From Sphingomonas oryzagri (lineage in GTDB: Bacteria; Pseudomonadota; Alphaproteobacteria; Sphingomonadales; Sphingomonadaceae): a stretch of 64,000 bases of DNA. The notes under the pieces are model-generated. The model was not told the origin of the DNA and ran no database searches. It worked only from the letters and a program-made list of their open reading frames with translations. Positions 34,430-43,635 of this stretch are shown one piece after another. How positions within the stretch are numbered: the stretch's first letter is position 1; each line of letters opens with the position of its first letter. A program made the translations under genes and the position numbers. Location: the NCBI RefSeq assembly GCF_029906645.1, contig NZ_JARYGZ010000001.1, positions 1,173,208 to 1,237,207 on the forward strand. Direction: 5' to 3'.

Positions 34430-35149
34430 ATGCGCCGCGCCGACCGCCTGTTTCAGATCATCCAGATCCTGCGCCGCTCCACCCGACCGGTGACGGCGGG
34501 GGAGATTGCCGCCGAACTGGAAGTGTCGACCCGCACCGTCTATCGCGACATCGCCGATCTGATCGCCCAGCGCGTGCCCGTCCAGGGCGAGGCCGGCTTC
34601 GGCTACATCCTAGACGACGCGTTCGACATGCCGCCGCTGATGCTGACCCCGGACGAGATCGAGGCTGCCGTTCTCGGTGCCCAGTGGGTCGCGGGCCGGG
34701 GCGATCCGGTGCTGGCGAACGCGGCGCGCGATCTGATCGCGAAGATCACCAGCGTCGTGCCCGAGCGGCTGCGCCCGTTCATCGCCGATCCGACGATCGG
34801 GACGCGCCCCTGCGGATTGCGCGTCGCCGACAGCATCGATCTGGCGCATGTCCGCACTTGGGTGCGCGAGGGTCGCAAGATCCGACTCCTCTACGGCGAC
34901 GAGCGGGGCGAGAGGACCGACCGGATCGTCTGGCCCGTCATCATCGGCTTCCTCGACGATATCCGCATGCTCGCGGCCTGGTGCGAGCTGCGGCAGGATT
35001 TCCGGCATTTCCGCACTGACCGCATTATCACGGCCGAGTTTCTCGACGTGCGTTACGACAGCCGGCCCAGCGTCCTCCGGCAGCGATGGAAGAGGCACCT
35101 CGATGAAAAGCCTGCCGTCGGCAGGAATACATCACCGGTTCGTCCATGA
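34430..35149 (+). CDS. YafY/WYL-domain transcriptional regulator
   Basis: The 239-residue product has an N-terminal HTH_11 (RADRLFQIIQILRRSTRPVT...LEVSTRTVYRDIADL), and a WYL ligand-binding domain in the C-terminal half (REGRKIRLLYGD..GERTDRIVWPVIIGFLDDIRMLAAWCELRQDFRHFRTDRI), the latter matching the WYL-family pattern of YafY regulators. It sits divergently beside a GST gene with an operator palindrome between them. Confidence 0.93.
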   Translation: MRRADRLFQIIQILRRSTRPVTAGEIAAELEVSTRTVYRDIADLIAQRVPVQGEAGFGYILDDAFDMPPLMLTPDEIEAAVLGAQWVAGRGDPVLANAARDLIAKITSVVPERLRPFIADPTIGTRPCGLRVADSIDLAHVRTWVREGRKIRLLYGDERGERTDRIVWPVIIGFLDDIRMLAAWCELRQDFRHFRTDRIITAEFLDVRYDSRPSVLRQRWKRHLDEKPAVGRNTSPVRP

Positions 35150-35286
35150 CCCGACGACGACGCTAACCGTTTCAGGATCGCTCTTACCGCGGCTCAGACC
35201 TAACCCATCCGAAAGTCGATATCGCAAAAGCAGACCGACCGAATTTGGCGCATCGTTGCCGCAACGCTGCGGATATGGCGCGGCTC

Positions 35287-36054
35287 TTAAATGATTTCGA
35301 CCAACAACAAGCTAATGTTGTCCTGGCCGCCGCATGAGAGCGCTTCTGCGATCAGGGAGTCAGCCCTCGACGGCAGTAGGCGCGGTGCAGACTGGATCAA
35401 TCTGTCGAGCGCCATCGGCGCCGATATCAGGCCGTCCGAACAAAGAAGAAAAAGGTCTCCGGCCAGCGCATCGCTGGTTGCGCGATCAAGCAACAGATCC
35501 TCCGCGGCCCCGAGCGCGCGGGTTACGACATGGGCTTGCGGATGCAGCGCCGCCTGCGCGGCATCAAGCGCGCCCTGGTCGACCAATTCCTGCACGACCG
35601 TGTGGTCATGCGTCAGCTGGGCGAGTTGGCCATCACGCAGACGATAGGCGCGACAGTCTCCAGCCCAAAGGATCGTCATGGCGCGGTTCTTCTCGAACAT
35701 TGCGACGATCGTCGCGCCGCTCATCGGCGAGCCTTGCCGCGTGCGCTCGTGAAGATGCCGGTTGACTTCACTCAACGCCGCCCCGAGCGAATCCGCACTC
35801 ACTTGACCATCAAGCGCAACTGTCTGCAGCATCGCGATCGCCGCCTCGGCGGCGGCGTCGCCCGCCGCGTGGCCGCCCATGCCATCAGCGATCGCCCACA
35901 GCCGGTGTTCGGACATGTCGAGCACACGATCCTCGTTAATCGTGCGCACCCGACCGACATGGGTGCGGCTCACCGAGCGGACATAACAGGCCGCAGAATC
36001 CGCCGCTGGTGCCGCCGTCTGGCGCAGCCAGCCTGCCAGTGCCCTGAGGTTCAT
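35287..36054 (-). CDS. PP2C-family Ser/Thr protein phosphatase (PppA-like)
   Basis: This 255-residue protein shows PPM/PP2C metal-binding motifs: VRTINEDRVLD (first Asp/Glu), WAIADGMGGHAAGD (57-65), GDLFLLCSDGLIS and GGQDNISLLLVEI. It dephosphorylates the targets of the neighbouring Ser/Thr kinase, and PppA-type phosphatases do this in type VI secretion. Its ATG overlaps the FHA protein stop by 4 bases, so it is last in the operon kinase-FHA-phosphatase. Confidence 0.92.
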   Translation of the reverse strand: MNLRALAGWLRQTAAPAADSAACYVRSVSRTHVGRVRTINEDRVLDMSEHRLWAIADGMGGHAAGDAAAEAAIAMLQTVALDGQVSADSLGAALSEVNRHLHERTRQGSPMSGATIVAMFEKNRAMTILWAGDCRAYRLRDGQLAQLTHDHTVVQELVDQGALDAAQAALHPQAHVVTRALGAAEDLLLDRATSDALAGDLFLLCSDGLISAPMALDRLIQSAPRLLPSRADSLIAEALSCGGQDNISLLLVEII

Positions 36055-37067
36055 GCCTCGGCGGCCGTCGCTCTGCGCTCCGCCTCGTCATAGCCTTCGA
36101 CGAAGGCTCGTTCGAGCGAGCCCCCTGCCCCCTCGTCGAGCTGGCGGCGAAGCTCGCCGTGGCGGGCGCCGACCTCTTGCCACTGCCGGCTGGCGCGGCT
36201 CTTCAGCAGCGAAACCCGGTCGGCGATCGCGCCATCGATGCCGGCGGGATCGAAGCTGTCGACGGCCGCGCGGAGCGAGGCCTGCAGGCCCGAAAAGGTT
36301 GCGACCAGGTGGCGCTTGATGTCCTGGAAAGATGAGCGGAGCGCGGCCGGGCCAGAGAGAAAGCCATTGCTCCCGCTCAGCAGCAGGTCGATCGCCAGCC
36401 TCTGGGTCGGTGCCCATTTGAACGGGTTGTTGCCGGCGCCGCTGATCGTGGTGCGCGTGAGATGGTAGCGCGCCTTTGCGCGATCCCGCTCGCTCATCAG
36501 ATCGCCGATGCCCAGCACCATCTGGCGATAGACAGCACCGGCGCGGCGCATGATCTCGGTCGGTTCCTCGTGCGAGAGCAGCGAGACGTCCAGTCCGGCA
36601 CCTTCGCAGAAAGCCTCCAGCAGCGACCCTTCCGAGAAATTGCGAACCGCCGCGGGGGCGTCGCTCCATTCGCTGGGAACGATCGTGGAGTCGCCGAGCG
36701 GCGGCGTCATCACCAGGGTCCGGTTCTCGCCGCCGGCGCCGAGCGCCTCGTGCGGAGCCGGCGCGACGACGAGCCGGTAGCGGCCGATCCGCAACGTGCT
36801 CGGCATCGGCAGCGGGATATCCACCGCGTCGGGATGGCGCGCCCCGCTCTCGTCGTCGAACACGCCGTTTGTGCCCGTGCTGCGCAGCACGACGCCGCCG
36901 CGATCCGCCGACAGCTCGCAGTGCGCGCGTGAGATCTCGCGATCGGGATCGGGAATGGTCCAATCGGACGACGGATCGCGACCGATGCGCAGCACGCCGT
37001 CGCGCAGCAGCCGCGCGTCAATCGGATGGACCAGATCACCCTCGTCGAACAAGCGCAGCATGAACAT
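36051..37067 (-). CDS. FHA-domain protein with T6SS TagH/Fha1-like C-terminal domain
   Basis: The N-terminal FHA domain (about 20-100; DGVLRIGRDPSSDWTIPDPDREISRAHCEL, with the phosphothreonine-binding RxxxH and SRAHC pattern) is followed by a helical C-terminal domain (about 150-338; AGAVYRQMVLGIGDLMSERDRAK..NNPFKWAPT, then VEGYDEAERRATAAE), characteristic of type VI secretion-associated FHA proteins (TagH/Fha1, with NPFKW). It probably reads kinase phosphorylation marks. No other T6SS genes are seen in the window. It lies 11 bases after the kinase gene with SD GAGGAG. Confidence 0.88.
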   Translation of the reverse strand: MFMLRLFDEGDLVHPIDARLLRDGVLRIGRDPSSDWTIPDPDREISRAHCELSADRGGVVLRSTGTNGVFDDESGARHPDAVDIPLPMPSTLRIGRYRLVVAPAPHEALGAGGENRTLVMTPPLGDSTIVPSEWSDAPAAVRNFSEGSLLEAFCEGAGLDVSLLSHEEPTEIMRRAGAVYRQMVLGIGDLMSERDRAKARYHLTRTTISGAGNNPFKWAPTQRLAIDLLLSGSNGFLSGPAALRSSFQDIKRHLVATFSGLQASLRAAVDSFDPAGIDGAIADRVSLLKSRASRQWQEVGARHGELRRQLDEGAGGSLERAFVEGYDEAERRATAAEA

Positions 37068-37078
37068 CGCAGGACTCC

Positions 37079-38749
37079 TCAGGCTGCCCGGCGATGCGCG
37101 ACGCGAGTCGCGACCATCGAGGAGGAAGCGGCCCCCGGTGCCTCCGCCAACCGTGCATCGATCGCGGCGGCGGCATGGTTGAAGGCATCGAAGGCGGCGC
37201 CGAGCTCGTCGCTCCTGCGGTGGGAGAGGCGGAAGGCGGTGTCCCCGGCCGCGACATCGTCCAGCGCACGGCGGAGCCGGCGCAAGGGCCGGGCGATGAA
37301 GGTGCCGCTCAGCCAGCCGATCGTCGCAACCACCGCCATGATGAAGATGGAGAGAGCGATCAGCAGCCCGCGCGTGAGGCCGACAGCGCCATCCAGCGCG
37401 GTACGGCGGAGCAGCAGATCGACCTTGCCGACGTCGGTGCCCGCATAGCGGATCGGGCGGACGAAGCGGAAGCCGCGACCGCCGGTCGCATCGGTCGCCG
37501 CTGTGACCCCCATATCGGAGGCAACGGGCGCCTCACCCAACACGGGAATGTAGTGGTGGCCGATCAGGCCGGGGTCGCTGGCGGCGCGGACGATGCCGCC
37601 GGCATCCGCCACGATCAGACGCCGCACGCCGACATCGTTCGCCGCCGTATCGACGAAGGCCTGAAGCGGCGCCCAATCCTGCTGCACGGGCGGCAGGCTG
37701 GCATTGTCGGCGACCTGCAAGGCCGCATTGCTGGTTACGAAGGCGGCGATTGAGCCGCCCGACACCACCGCCATATGCTCGAGCGCAGCTTGCTGCCTAT
37801 CGAGCACGATCCATACGCTGCTACCGAGCGCGAGCGCCGTCGCGCCGATCAGGACGAGCGGCAGCTTCACGCGCAGCGCGAGGCCACGGCGCCGCGTGGG
37901 TTCCTCGACCGACACCGCATCGAGTTCGCGCTGCAGCGCCTGCCGCAATTGCGTGCCATCGGCGAAGCGCTGGTCGGGCTTCTTGGCGAGCAGCTTATCG
38001 ATGATGAAGCGCAGGCCCTTCGGACAATCACGCGCCGAACGCTCGACGGGCTCGGGCTGCTGCTGTGTGATCTGCAGCGCCAGCGTCGCGAGACCATTGC
38101 CGTCGAACGCCACCTTGCCGGTGATCATTTCGTAGAGCACGGCGCCAAGCGAGAAGAGATCGGAGCGGTGATCCACCGGCACGCCGAGCGCCTGCTCGGG
38201 GCTCATGTAGCGCGGCGTGCCGATCAGCTGGCCGACCTGCGTGCGGGCGAGATCGGCGCCGGCAGGATCGACGTCGCCGATCCGCGCCACCCCGAAATCG
38301 AGCAGCTTGGCGGTGCGGCCGTCTGCCGAAAGCATAATGTTGGAGGGCTTCACGTCGCGATGCACCACACCCTGCGCATGCGCATAGGCAAGCGCGTCGG
38401 CGAGCTGGATGCCGATCGCCAGCACGCGCTCGTAGGGCATCCGTCCCTGCGCCTGCATCATCTCGTCGAGCGGACGACCGGAGATCAGCTCCATCGCGAT
38501 ATAGGCGGCACCGTCGGCCTCGCCGACATCGTGAATAGTGGCGATGTGCGCGTGGCTGAGCGTGCCCGCCGCCGTCGCCTCGCGCAGGAAGCGCTGGGCG
38601 AGCTCGGGATGGCGATGATATTCGGGCTTCAGCGCCTTGATTGCGACGATGCGGTCGATCCCGGTGTCACGCGCGCGGAAAACCTCGGCCATCGCGCCTT
38701 CGCCGATCCGCTCCTCGATCCGGTAACGCCCAAGCATTCGCATCGTCAT
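37079..38749 (-). CDS. Membrane Ser/Thr protein kinase with extracytoplasmic sensor and C-terminal HAMP
   Basis: The 556-residue product has an N-terminal kinase (8-265: IGEGAMAEVFRARD P-loop, VVHRDVKPSN at about 133, DFG at about 151 (LLDFGVARI), GTPRYMSPEQ activation segment), a membrane helix at about 293-316, a periplasmic sensor-like region to about 455, a second helix (GLLIALSIFIMAVVATIGWL) and a C-terminal HAMP (about 485-540). The HAMP has no domain after it, an unusual arrangement. It is the first gene of the kinase-FHA-PP2C set. Confidence 0.9.
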   Translation of the reverse strand: MTMRMLGRYRIEERIGEGAMAEVFRARDTGIDRIVAIKALKPEYHRHPELAQRFLREATAAGTLSHAHIATIHDVGEADGAAYIAMELISGRPLDEMMQAQGRMPYERVLAIGIQLADALAYAHAQGVVHRDVKPSNIMLSADGRTAKLLDFGVARIGDVDPAGADLARTQVGQLIGTPRYMSPEQALGVPVDHRSDLFSLGAVLYEMITGKVAFDGNGLATLALQITQQQPEPVERSARDCPKGLRFIIDKLLAKKPDQRFADGTQLRQALQRELDAVSVEEPTRRRGLALRVKLPLVLIGATALALGSSVWIVLDRQQAALEHMAVVSGGSIAAFVTSNAALQVADNASLPPVQQDWAPLQAFVDTAANDVGVRRLIVADAGGIVRAASDPGLIGHHYIPVLGEAPVASDMGVTAATDATGGRGFRFVRPIRYAGTDVGKVDLLLRRTALDGAVGLTRGLLIALSIFIMAVVATIGWLSGTFIARPLRRLRRALDDVAAGDTAFRLSHRRSDELGAAFDAFNHAAAAIDARLAEAPGAASSSMVATRVAHRRAA

Positions 38750-38825
38750 ATCCAGCTGAAAAAAGCCGACAATCCGATGCTTTAGACGAAGGTCGGTTAA
38801 GCGTTCGTTTGCATCTGCCGTCGGC

Positions 38826-39563
38826 TTAGCGCCGCTTCGCGACGGTCTGCGCGATCCGCCTCGCCCGCGCGAGATCGCGCGCGATCAGCGGATTGGACGG
38901 ATCGAGCGTGGAGGCGCGGCCGAGCAAAACCACCGCATCGGTCACCCGCCCCTGATTGAGCGCGACCAAGCCGAGACCACGCAGCTTGAGCGCGGTCGCC
39001 GGATCCGCTGCAGGGGCCTTGGCTGGCGCACCGGCCGGCGAGCCGGGCTGGGGCTTGGGCTTGCTACGGGACGGCGCCTTGTCCTCCGCAGTTGGCACGG
39101 GCTTCGGTGGCGGAGCCGGACGGGGCGCCTCGCCCGGGATGCGCAGGACAGTGCCCGCGCTCAGCGCCGCCGGTCGCCCGACATGATTGTATCGGGCTAG
39201 CTGGTAGAATTTCAGCCGGTTGCCGAGAAAGCGTTGCGACAGGCCGACCATCGTGTCGCCCGGCTGCACCGTATAGGCGAAGCTCCTGTCACCGAGCAGT
39301 TCGACGGGATCGCGCTTGATCGATTCGAGCAGCACGTTGGCCTGCGGATCGTTGGGATTGGCCTTGAGCAGCGGCTTGAGCTGCTTTTGCGCCCCCTTCT
39401 CGTCGCCCTGGTTGAGCAATTCGACGGCGGCATCGAGCGGCGACGCCACCGGCGCGACCGACGCGGGAGCACGAGGAGCGGCGTCCCGTCCGCAGGCGGA
39501 GAGCGCGAGCAGAGGCGCGACAGCACCCAGGATGGCAAGCCGATGGGCCGAAACGGTAATCAT
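38826..39563 (-). CDS. LysM-domain lipoprotein with TPR-like flanks
   Basis: The 245-residue protein has a lipoprotein signal (LLALSACGRD), a short TPR-like repeat (AAVELLNQGDEKGAQKQLKPLLK), a LysM peptidoglycan-binding domain (YTVQPGDTMVGLSQRFLGNR...LPxGTVLRIP type) and a Pro/Lys/Ala-rich linker ending with another TPR-like helix pair. It would sit in the outer or inner membrane facing the cell wall. Its ATG overlaps the EAL gene stop by 4 bases, and the kinase gene begins 76 bases downstream. Confidence 0.85.
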   Translation of the reverse strand: MITVSAHRLAILGAVAPLLALSACGRDAAPRAPASVAPVASPLDAAVELLNQGDEKGAQKQLKPLLKANPNDPQANVLLESIKRDPVELLGDRSFAYTVQPGDTMVGLSQRFLGNRLKFYQLARYNHVGRPAALSAGTVLRIPGEAPRPAPPPKPVPTAEDKAPSRSKPKPQPGSPAGAPAKAPAADPATALKLRGLGLVALNQGRVTDAVVLLGRASTLDPSNPLIARDLARARRIAQTVAKRR

Positions 39564-41221
39564 GCACGCAACCTTTCGGACACGGGATCTGATAGGGGCG
39601 CCAGCAGGCCCGAGAGACGGCGCTCGTCCTGCACGAACGCCCGAAATGCAGCCGGATCGAGCGGCCGCGCGAAATAATAGCCCTGGAAGTGGCGGCAGCC
39701 CTGCGCGTTCAGCCAGCTATATTCGGCCGCCGTCTCGACGCCCTCGGCCAGCACGCGGATGCCCAGCCCCTGGCCGAGTTCGAGGATCGCGCGGCAGATC
39801 GCCTGGCTGTCACGCCGCCGATCGACCGCGGTGACGAATTCACGGTCGATCTTGAGCTTGTCGAAACGCAGTGTTCTGAGCGTGCTGAAACTCGAATAGC
39901 CGGTGCCGAAATCGTCGATCGCGATCGCGACCCCTAGCCGGCGTAGCCGCCCGAACAACGCGGCGATGCGATCGACATCGCCGGCCGCGATCGTCTCGGT
40001 CAACTCGATCTCGAACAGATCGGACGAGAGCGAATGGCGCGCCAACGTGCGCTCGATCAGGGTGACGAGGTCGCGGCGATCGAGCTGGTGGCCGGAAATG
40101 TTGACGGCGACGCGCAGCGGACCGAGGCCGAGCCGCCGCCACGTGCCGGCTTCGCGGCAGGCGGCGTTAATCGCCCACAGCCCGATCTCGTCGGCCAGCC
40201 CCGCCGCCTCCATGATCGGCACGAAGCGTGTCGGGGACACGAGGCCGTGCTCGGGGTGCCGCCAGCGCAGCAGAGCCTCGGCGCCACACACTGCGCCTGC
40301 CTGCGCATCGACGAGCGGTTGATAGGCGAGTTCCAGTTCGCCGCGCGCGACGGCACGACGGAGATCCTGCTCAAGGGCATAGAGTTGCTGTGCCGCGATC
40401 AATGGATCATCGGTCGCGGGGGCAGAAATATCGGCCCCGCCACTCCGGGAAGCACTGACACGGGCCAGAAGCGTGGCGGGCGCGATTCCATGGTCCGACA
40501 TGTGCGCGTGACTGATGCGGATTTCGGGGAGAACCTCGCGCTGGCCGAACGACACCGCCTCGCCCAATGCATAACCGAGCGCCTGCAACTTGGTGTCCGC
40601 CACCTCGGCCGGCGTCTCCGTCCCGAACCAGACTGCCAGTCTGGCGCGATCGACCTGCGCGACCAGCGCTCCGGCGCCCAGCATCCGCACCACCCGCTCG
40701 GCGAGCGCGGCCAGCACATGGTCCGCCAGCGCCTCGTCGAAGGCCTGCAGACGCTCAAGATCCAACAGATGGATGACGCCGAGCACCCCGTCCGGGCTTG
40801 CGGCGATCGCCGCGAACAGCGGCTCGCGGGTCGGCAGGCCGCTCACAGGATGGCGATGGAGCAGGCGCTGCTCAATCGCCGTGACGCGATCTGCCATTTC
40901 TTCGGCCGATGCCTCAACAGCTGAGATGCTCCCCGATCGAACACCCATGGTCGGCATGGCCGATGCCGCCAACTCGCGCATCCGAACTGCGACCGACCCC
41001 AGCCGTACCTCATGATCGATGAGCGAGAGAAACACGAGGAGGACCAGCCCCGCGCATAGACAGGCAAGCGCAAAGCTCGCCGCCGGGCCTAGGCGCGGCG
41101 GTATCGTGAGGAAGAAAACGAGTGCGTGCGTAAGCCCGATCGCCAGTACGCACCGCGCAAGCAGCGTCCCGCTGCCGCGACGCATCCCGTCCGCCATCGA
41201 TCCGCCGTGCGCTCGCCGCAT
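39560..41221 (-). CDS. Membrane EAL-domain cyclic-di-GMP phosphodiesterase with degenerate GGDEF
   Basis: From ATG 41221 (AAAGGA site) the product is 553 residues, with two N-terminal membrane helices (1-55), a degenerate diguanylate-cyclase-like domain (about 120-260, no GGDEF signature) and a C-terminal EAL domain (about 285-535) with GAEALLRWRHPE, NISGHQ, ELTETIA, IDDFGTGYSS, KIDREFV and EGVET. All the main EAL catalytic residues appear conserved, so it should degrade c-di-GMP. It is the first gene of the apparent operon with the LysM lipoprotein and kinase set. Confidence 0.9.
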   Translation of the reverse strand: MRRAHGGSMADGMRRGSGTLLARCVLAIGLTHALVFFLTIPPRLGPAASFALACLCAGLVLLVFLSLIDHEVRLGSVAVRMRELAASAMPTMGVRSGSISAVEASAEEMADRVTAIEQRLLHRHPVSGLPTREPLFAAIAASPDGVLGVIHLLDLERLQAFDEALADHVLAALAERVVRMLGAGALVAQVDRARLAVWFGTETPAEVADTKLQALGYALGEAVSFGQREVLPEIRISHAHMSDHGIAPATLLARVSASRSGGADISAPATDDPLIAAQQLYALEQDLRRAVARGELELAYQPLVDAQAGAVCGAEALLRWRHPEHGLVSPTRFVPIMEAAGLADEIGLWAINAACREAGTWRRLGLGPLRVAVNISGHQLDRRDLVTLIERTLARHSLSSDLFEIELTETIAAGDVDRIAALFGRLRRLGVAIAIDDFGTGYSSFSTLRTLRFDKLKIDREFVTAVDRRRDSQAICRAILELGQGLGIRVLAEGVETAAEYSWLNAQGCRHFQGYYFARPLDPAAFRAFVQDERRLSGLLAPLSDPVSERLRA

Positions 41222-41458
41222 GAACGTCCTTTCCAGGCGGACGTCATGCGACGCTTTGAAAAACAACAGGTTAAAAAGCGATTGGAAACAAATCGGTCAG
41301 CAAAAAGGTGTGAGCACCTATTCGCCTATGAACCCGGTTGTCTGAGAATCTCGGATCAAGGGCGACCGTCCGCGTTTCCCAGAAGCCAGCAGCCGCGGAT
41401 GGCTCGAATTAAGTGCGGAGCAGATCGGCTCCTCCTTTGAGCGGGGGAGCCGACGCGT

Positions 41459-42091
41459 TCAAATTTCTGTACTCTCTGCAAGGGTCAAGGCATCCTCGAC
41501 ATCGACGCCGAGATACCGGACCGTGTTCTCTATCTTGCTGTGACCGAGCAGGATTTGGACTGCCCGGAGATTTCCGGTCGCCTTGTAAATGATCGACGCC
41601 TTGGTTCGCCTCAGCGAATGCGTGCCATAGTCCTCGCGTCGAAGCCCGACGCCCGTTACCCACTCATCGACGAGGCGAGCGTACTGCCGCGTGCTGAGGT
41701 GATCGGAGTGGTCGATCCGACTGGGAAAAACATAATCCCCCAACGCACCGCCGCGACGCTGCAACCAGGCAAGCAGACTGGCTCGAGCGTCCGACAGCAA
41801 CTCGAACTGCACCGGCCTTCCAGTCTTCGTTTGCGTCACGGTAGCCCGCGTCCGAATCTGACAACCACTAACGATATCGCCGATTTTGAGACGAACGACG
41901 TCGCATCCTCGAAGTTTGCTATCGATCGCGACATCGAACAGCGCCCGATCGCGAAGCCGACGATGATGATCAAGATAGAAGCGGATACCCCATATCTGTT
42001 TCGGCTTCAGCGCGCGCTTCGCACCTACCTTGCGCCCGGCGTTCCAGGCCTGCCGGTCGCCCGCGCCCGGATCATATTCTGAAGTGCCCAT
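41459..42091 (-). CDS. Short tyrosine recombinase (solitary integrase)
   Basis: The start at 42091 (AGGAGAAGAAAG upstream) gives 210 residues. The catalytic residues of tyrosine recombinases are seen: Arg61 (DSKLRGCDVV), H158-x2-R161 (THSLRRTKAS), His184 (LLGHSKIENT) and Tyr193. The N-terminal SAM-like core-binding domain is almost absent (only about 40 residues before the catalytic domain). Other mobile genes (transposase, excisionase) are not seen nearby. It could be a remnant of an integrated element or a domesticated recombinase. Confidence 0.88.
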   Translation of the reverse strand: MGTSEYDPGAGDRQAWNAGRKVGAKRALKPKQIWGIRFYLDHHRRLRDRALFDVAIDSKLRGCDVVRLKIGDIVSGCQIRTRATVTQTKTGRPVQFELLSDARASLLAWLQRRGGALGDYVFPSRIDHSDHLSTRQYARLVDEWVTGVGLRREDYGTHSLRRTKASIIYKATGNLRAVQILLGHSKIENTVRYLGVDVEDALTLAESTEI

Positions 42092-42453
42092 CTTTCTTCT
42101 CCTGTGGCCAGATCGGCCGAGGCGAAAACGTAGGGACAGCCCCTCCATCGCTATTGGCGAGCAAGACCCGCCAGGCCGTTATTGTCGGAATTGACGCCCT
42201 TCCCATCATGGCCACGATCTGATCGCGCTCGAAAGCGGACCGACGGGAAACAGGAAGGGCTCTCAGGCTCCGTTACGACCGAGGATGGGCACCTTTCCGT
42301 AGGTCGGCTTTTTGAGGGAGGCATTGCTCGCGGCGCACGATCGCTTCCGCGAGCATGCATGGAATACATGGAACGAAACGCAGAGTCTCGCGTCAGGCTA
42401 GCGGCAAAGGACGGCCCGCGTTCGGGAGGGCCGAGTGCCGGGAGCTGGCCAGA
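42092..42453. other. Intergenic region between the recombinase and the second efflux operon
   Basis: These 362 bases hold no recognised gene, and I saw no inverted repeats or attachment site that I could support. The region would contain the divergent promoters of the recombinase gene and the efflux operon. Confidence 0.5.
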
Positions 42454-43632
42454 ATGAGCGATCGCGACGACCACGACCGCGAAGATGCTGATCAAAAAGA
42501 TGGCAAGCAAGAGGACGAGGACAAACCGCACGACGCCGAGGGCGGCGAAGATGATGGCGGTGACGACGAGGAGAAGGACTCCGGCCCGCCGCTCTACAAG
42601 AAGCCGATCTTCTGGATCATCCTGATCATCGTCGCTGCGGTGTTGATCGTCGGCGGCACGCTATTCTGGCTGCACAAGCGGCAATATGCCACAACCGATG
42701 ACGCCTTCGTCGATGCGCATGTCGTACGGATCGCCGCCGAGGTTCAGGGCAAGCTGACCCAGGTAGCCGACATCGACAACCGACACGTGAAGGCCGGCAC
42801 CCTGCTGGCGACTATCGAGCCCTACGCGTCCGCTGCTTCTCTCGATCAGGCGAAGGCACAGGCAGTGCAGGCCGATGCCGGCATCCAGCAGGCGCAGGCA
42901 CAGGTTGTCTCCGCGCAGGCACAGCAGCGGCAGGCGGAGGCGCAGGCTCGCGATCCGGAGGCGCAGGCCGCAAAGGCCGCCGCCGATCTGCAACGCTATC
43001 TCGCGCTCCAGAAGCTGGATGCCGCCGCCGTGTCCGGCTCTCAGATCGATCAGGCGCGAGAAGCCGCGAAGAGCAGCGCCGCACAGGCCGCCGCCGCCCG
43101 CCGCGCGGTTGACAACGCCGCCGCGCAGGTCGCGGTCGCGCAGAAGCAGGTAAAGGCGAACGAGGCGCAGATGCAGGCGGCCGAGGCGCAGATCCGCTCG
43201 GCGCAGGTGACGGTCGGCCATCTCGACATCCGCGCGCCGGTTTCGGGCCAAGTGGTAAACCGCAACGTCAATCTCGGTTCCTATGTGTCGCCCGGCACGC
43301 AGATGATGGCGATTGTGCCGGATCAGATCTGGGTGACCGCCAATTTCAAGGAGACGCAGCTTACCCATATGGCGATCGGCCAGCGGGTGACGATTTCCGT
43401 CGATGCCTTCCCCGATGTCGTGTTCGATGGCCACGTGGATTCGATCCAGCGCGGCGCTGGCCAAGCTTTCGCGCTGCTGCCCCCGCAGAACGCGACGGGC
43501 AATTACGTGAAGGTCGTTCAGCGCGTGCCGGTGCGTATCCTGTTCGACCGGCCTCGCCGTGACAGCCCGGATCCGCATGCCTACCCGATCGGTCCGGGCA
43601 TGTCGGTGGTGCCGACCGTCAAGGTGCGCTGA
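42454..43632 (+). CDS. HlyD/EmrA-family membrane fusion protein
   Basis: The 392-residue protein starts at ATG 42454 with a GGGAG site. A highly acidic cytoplasmic N-terminus (about 50 residues) precedes a membrane anchor (IFWIILIIVAAVLIVGG), the YATTDDAFVDAHVV EmrA signature, a long Ala/Gln coiled-coil with two lipoyl halves (VTVGHLDIRAPVSGQVVN), and the C-terminal DQIWVTANFKETQL. It links the EmrB-like pump to the NodT channel. It is first in the operon HlyD-MFS-NodT. Confidence 0.92.
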   Translation: MSDRDDHDREDADQKDGKQEDEDKPHDAEGGEDDGGDDEEKDSGPPLYKKPIFWIILIIVAAVLIVGGTLFWLHKRQYATTDDAFVDAHVVRIAAEVQGKLTQVADIDNRHVKAGTLLATIEPYASAASLDQAKAQAVQADAGIQQAQAQVVSAQAQQRQAEAQARDPEAQAAKAAADLQRYLALQKLDAAAVSGSQIDQAREAAKSSAAQAAAARRAVDNAAAQVAVAQKQVKANEAQMQAAEAQIRSAQVTVGHLDIRAPVSGQVVNRNVNLGSYVSPGTQMMAIVPDQIWVTANFKETQLTHMAIGQRVTISVDAFPDVVFDGHVDSIQRGAGQAFALLPPQNATGNYVKVVQRVPVRILFDRPRRDSPDPHAYPIGPGMSVVPTVKVR

Positions 43633-43635
43633 GCG

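Noticed and set aside
41426-41452. Hairpin CGGCTCCTCC...GGGGGAGCCG just beyond the recombinase stop
   Set aside because: It has a wobble pair and no T-run on either side, so I do not call a terminator, though the stem is real.
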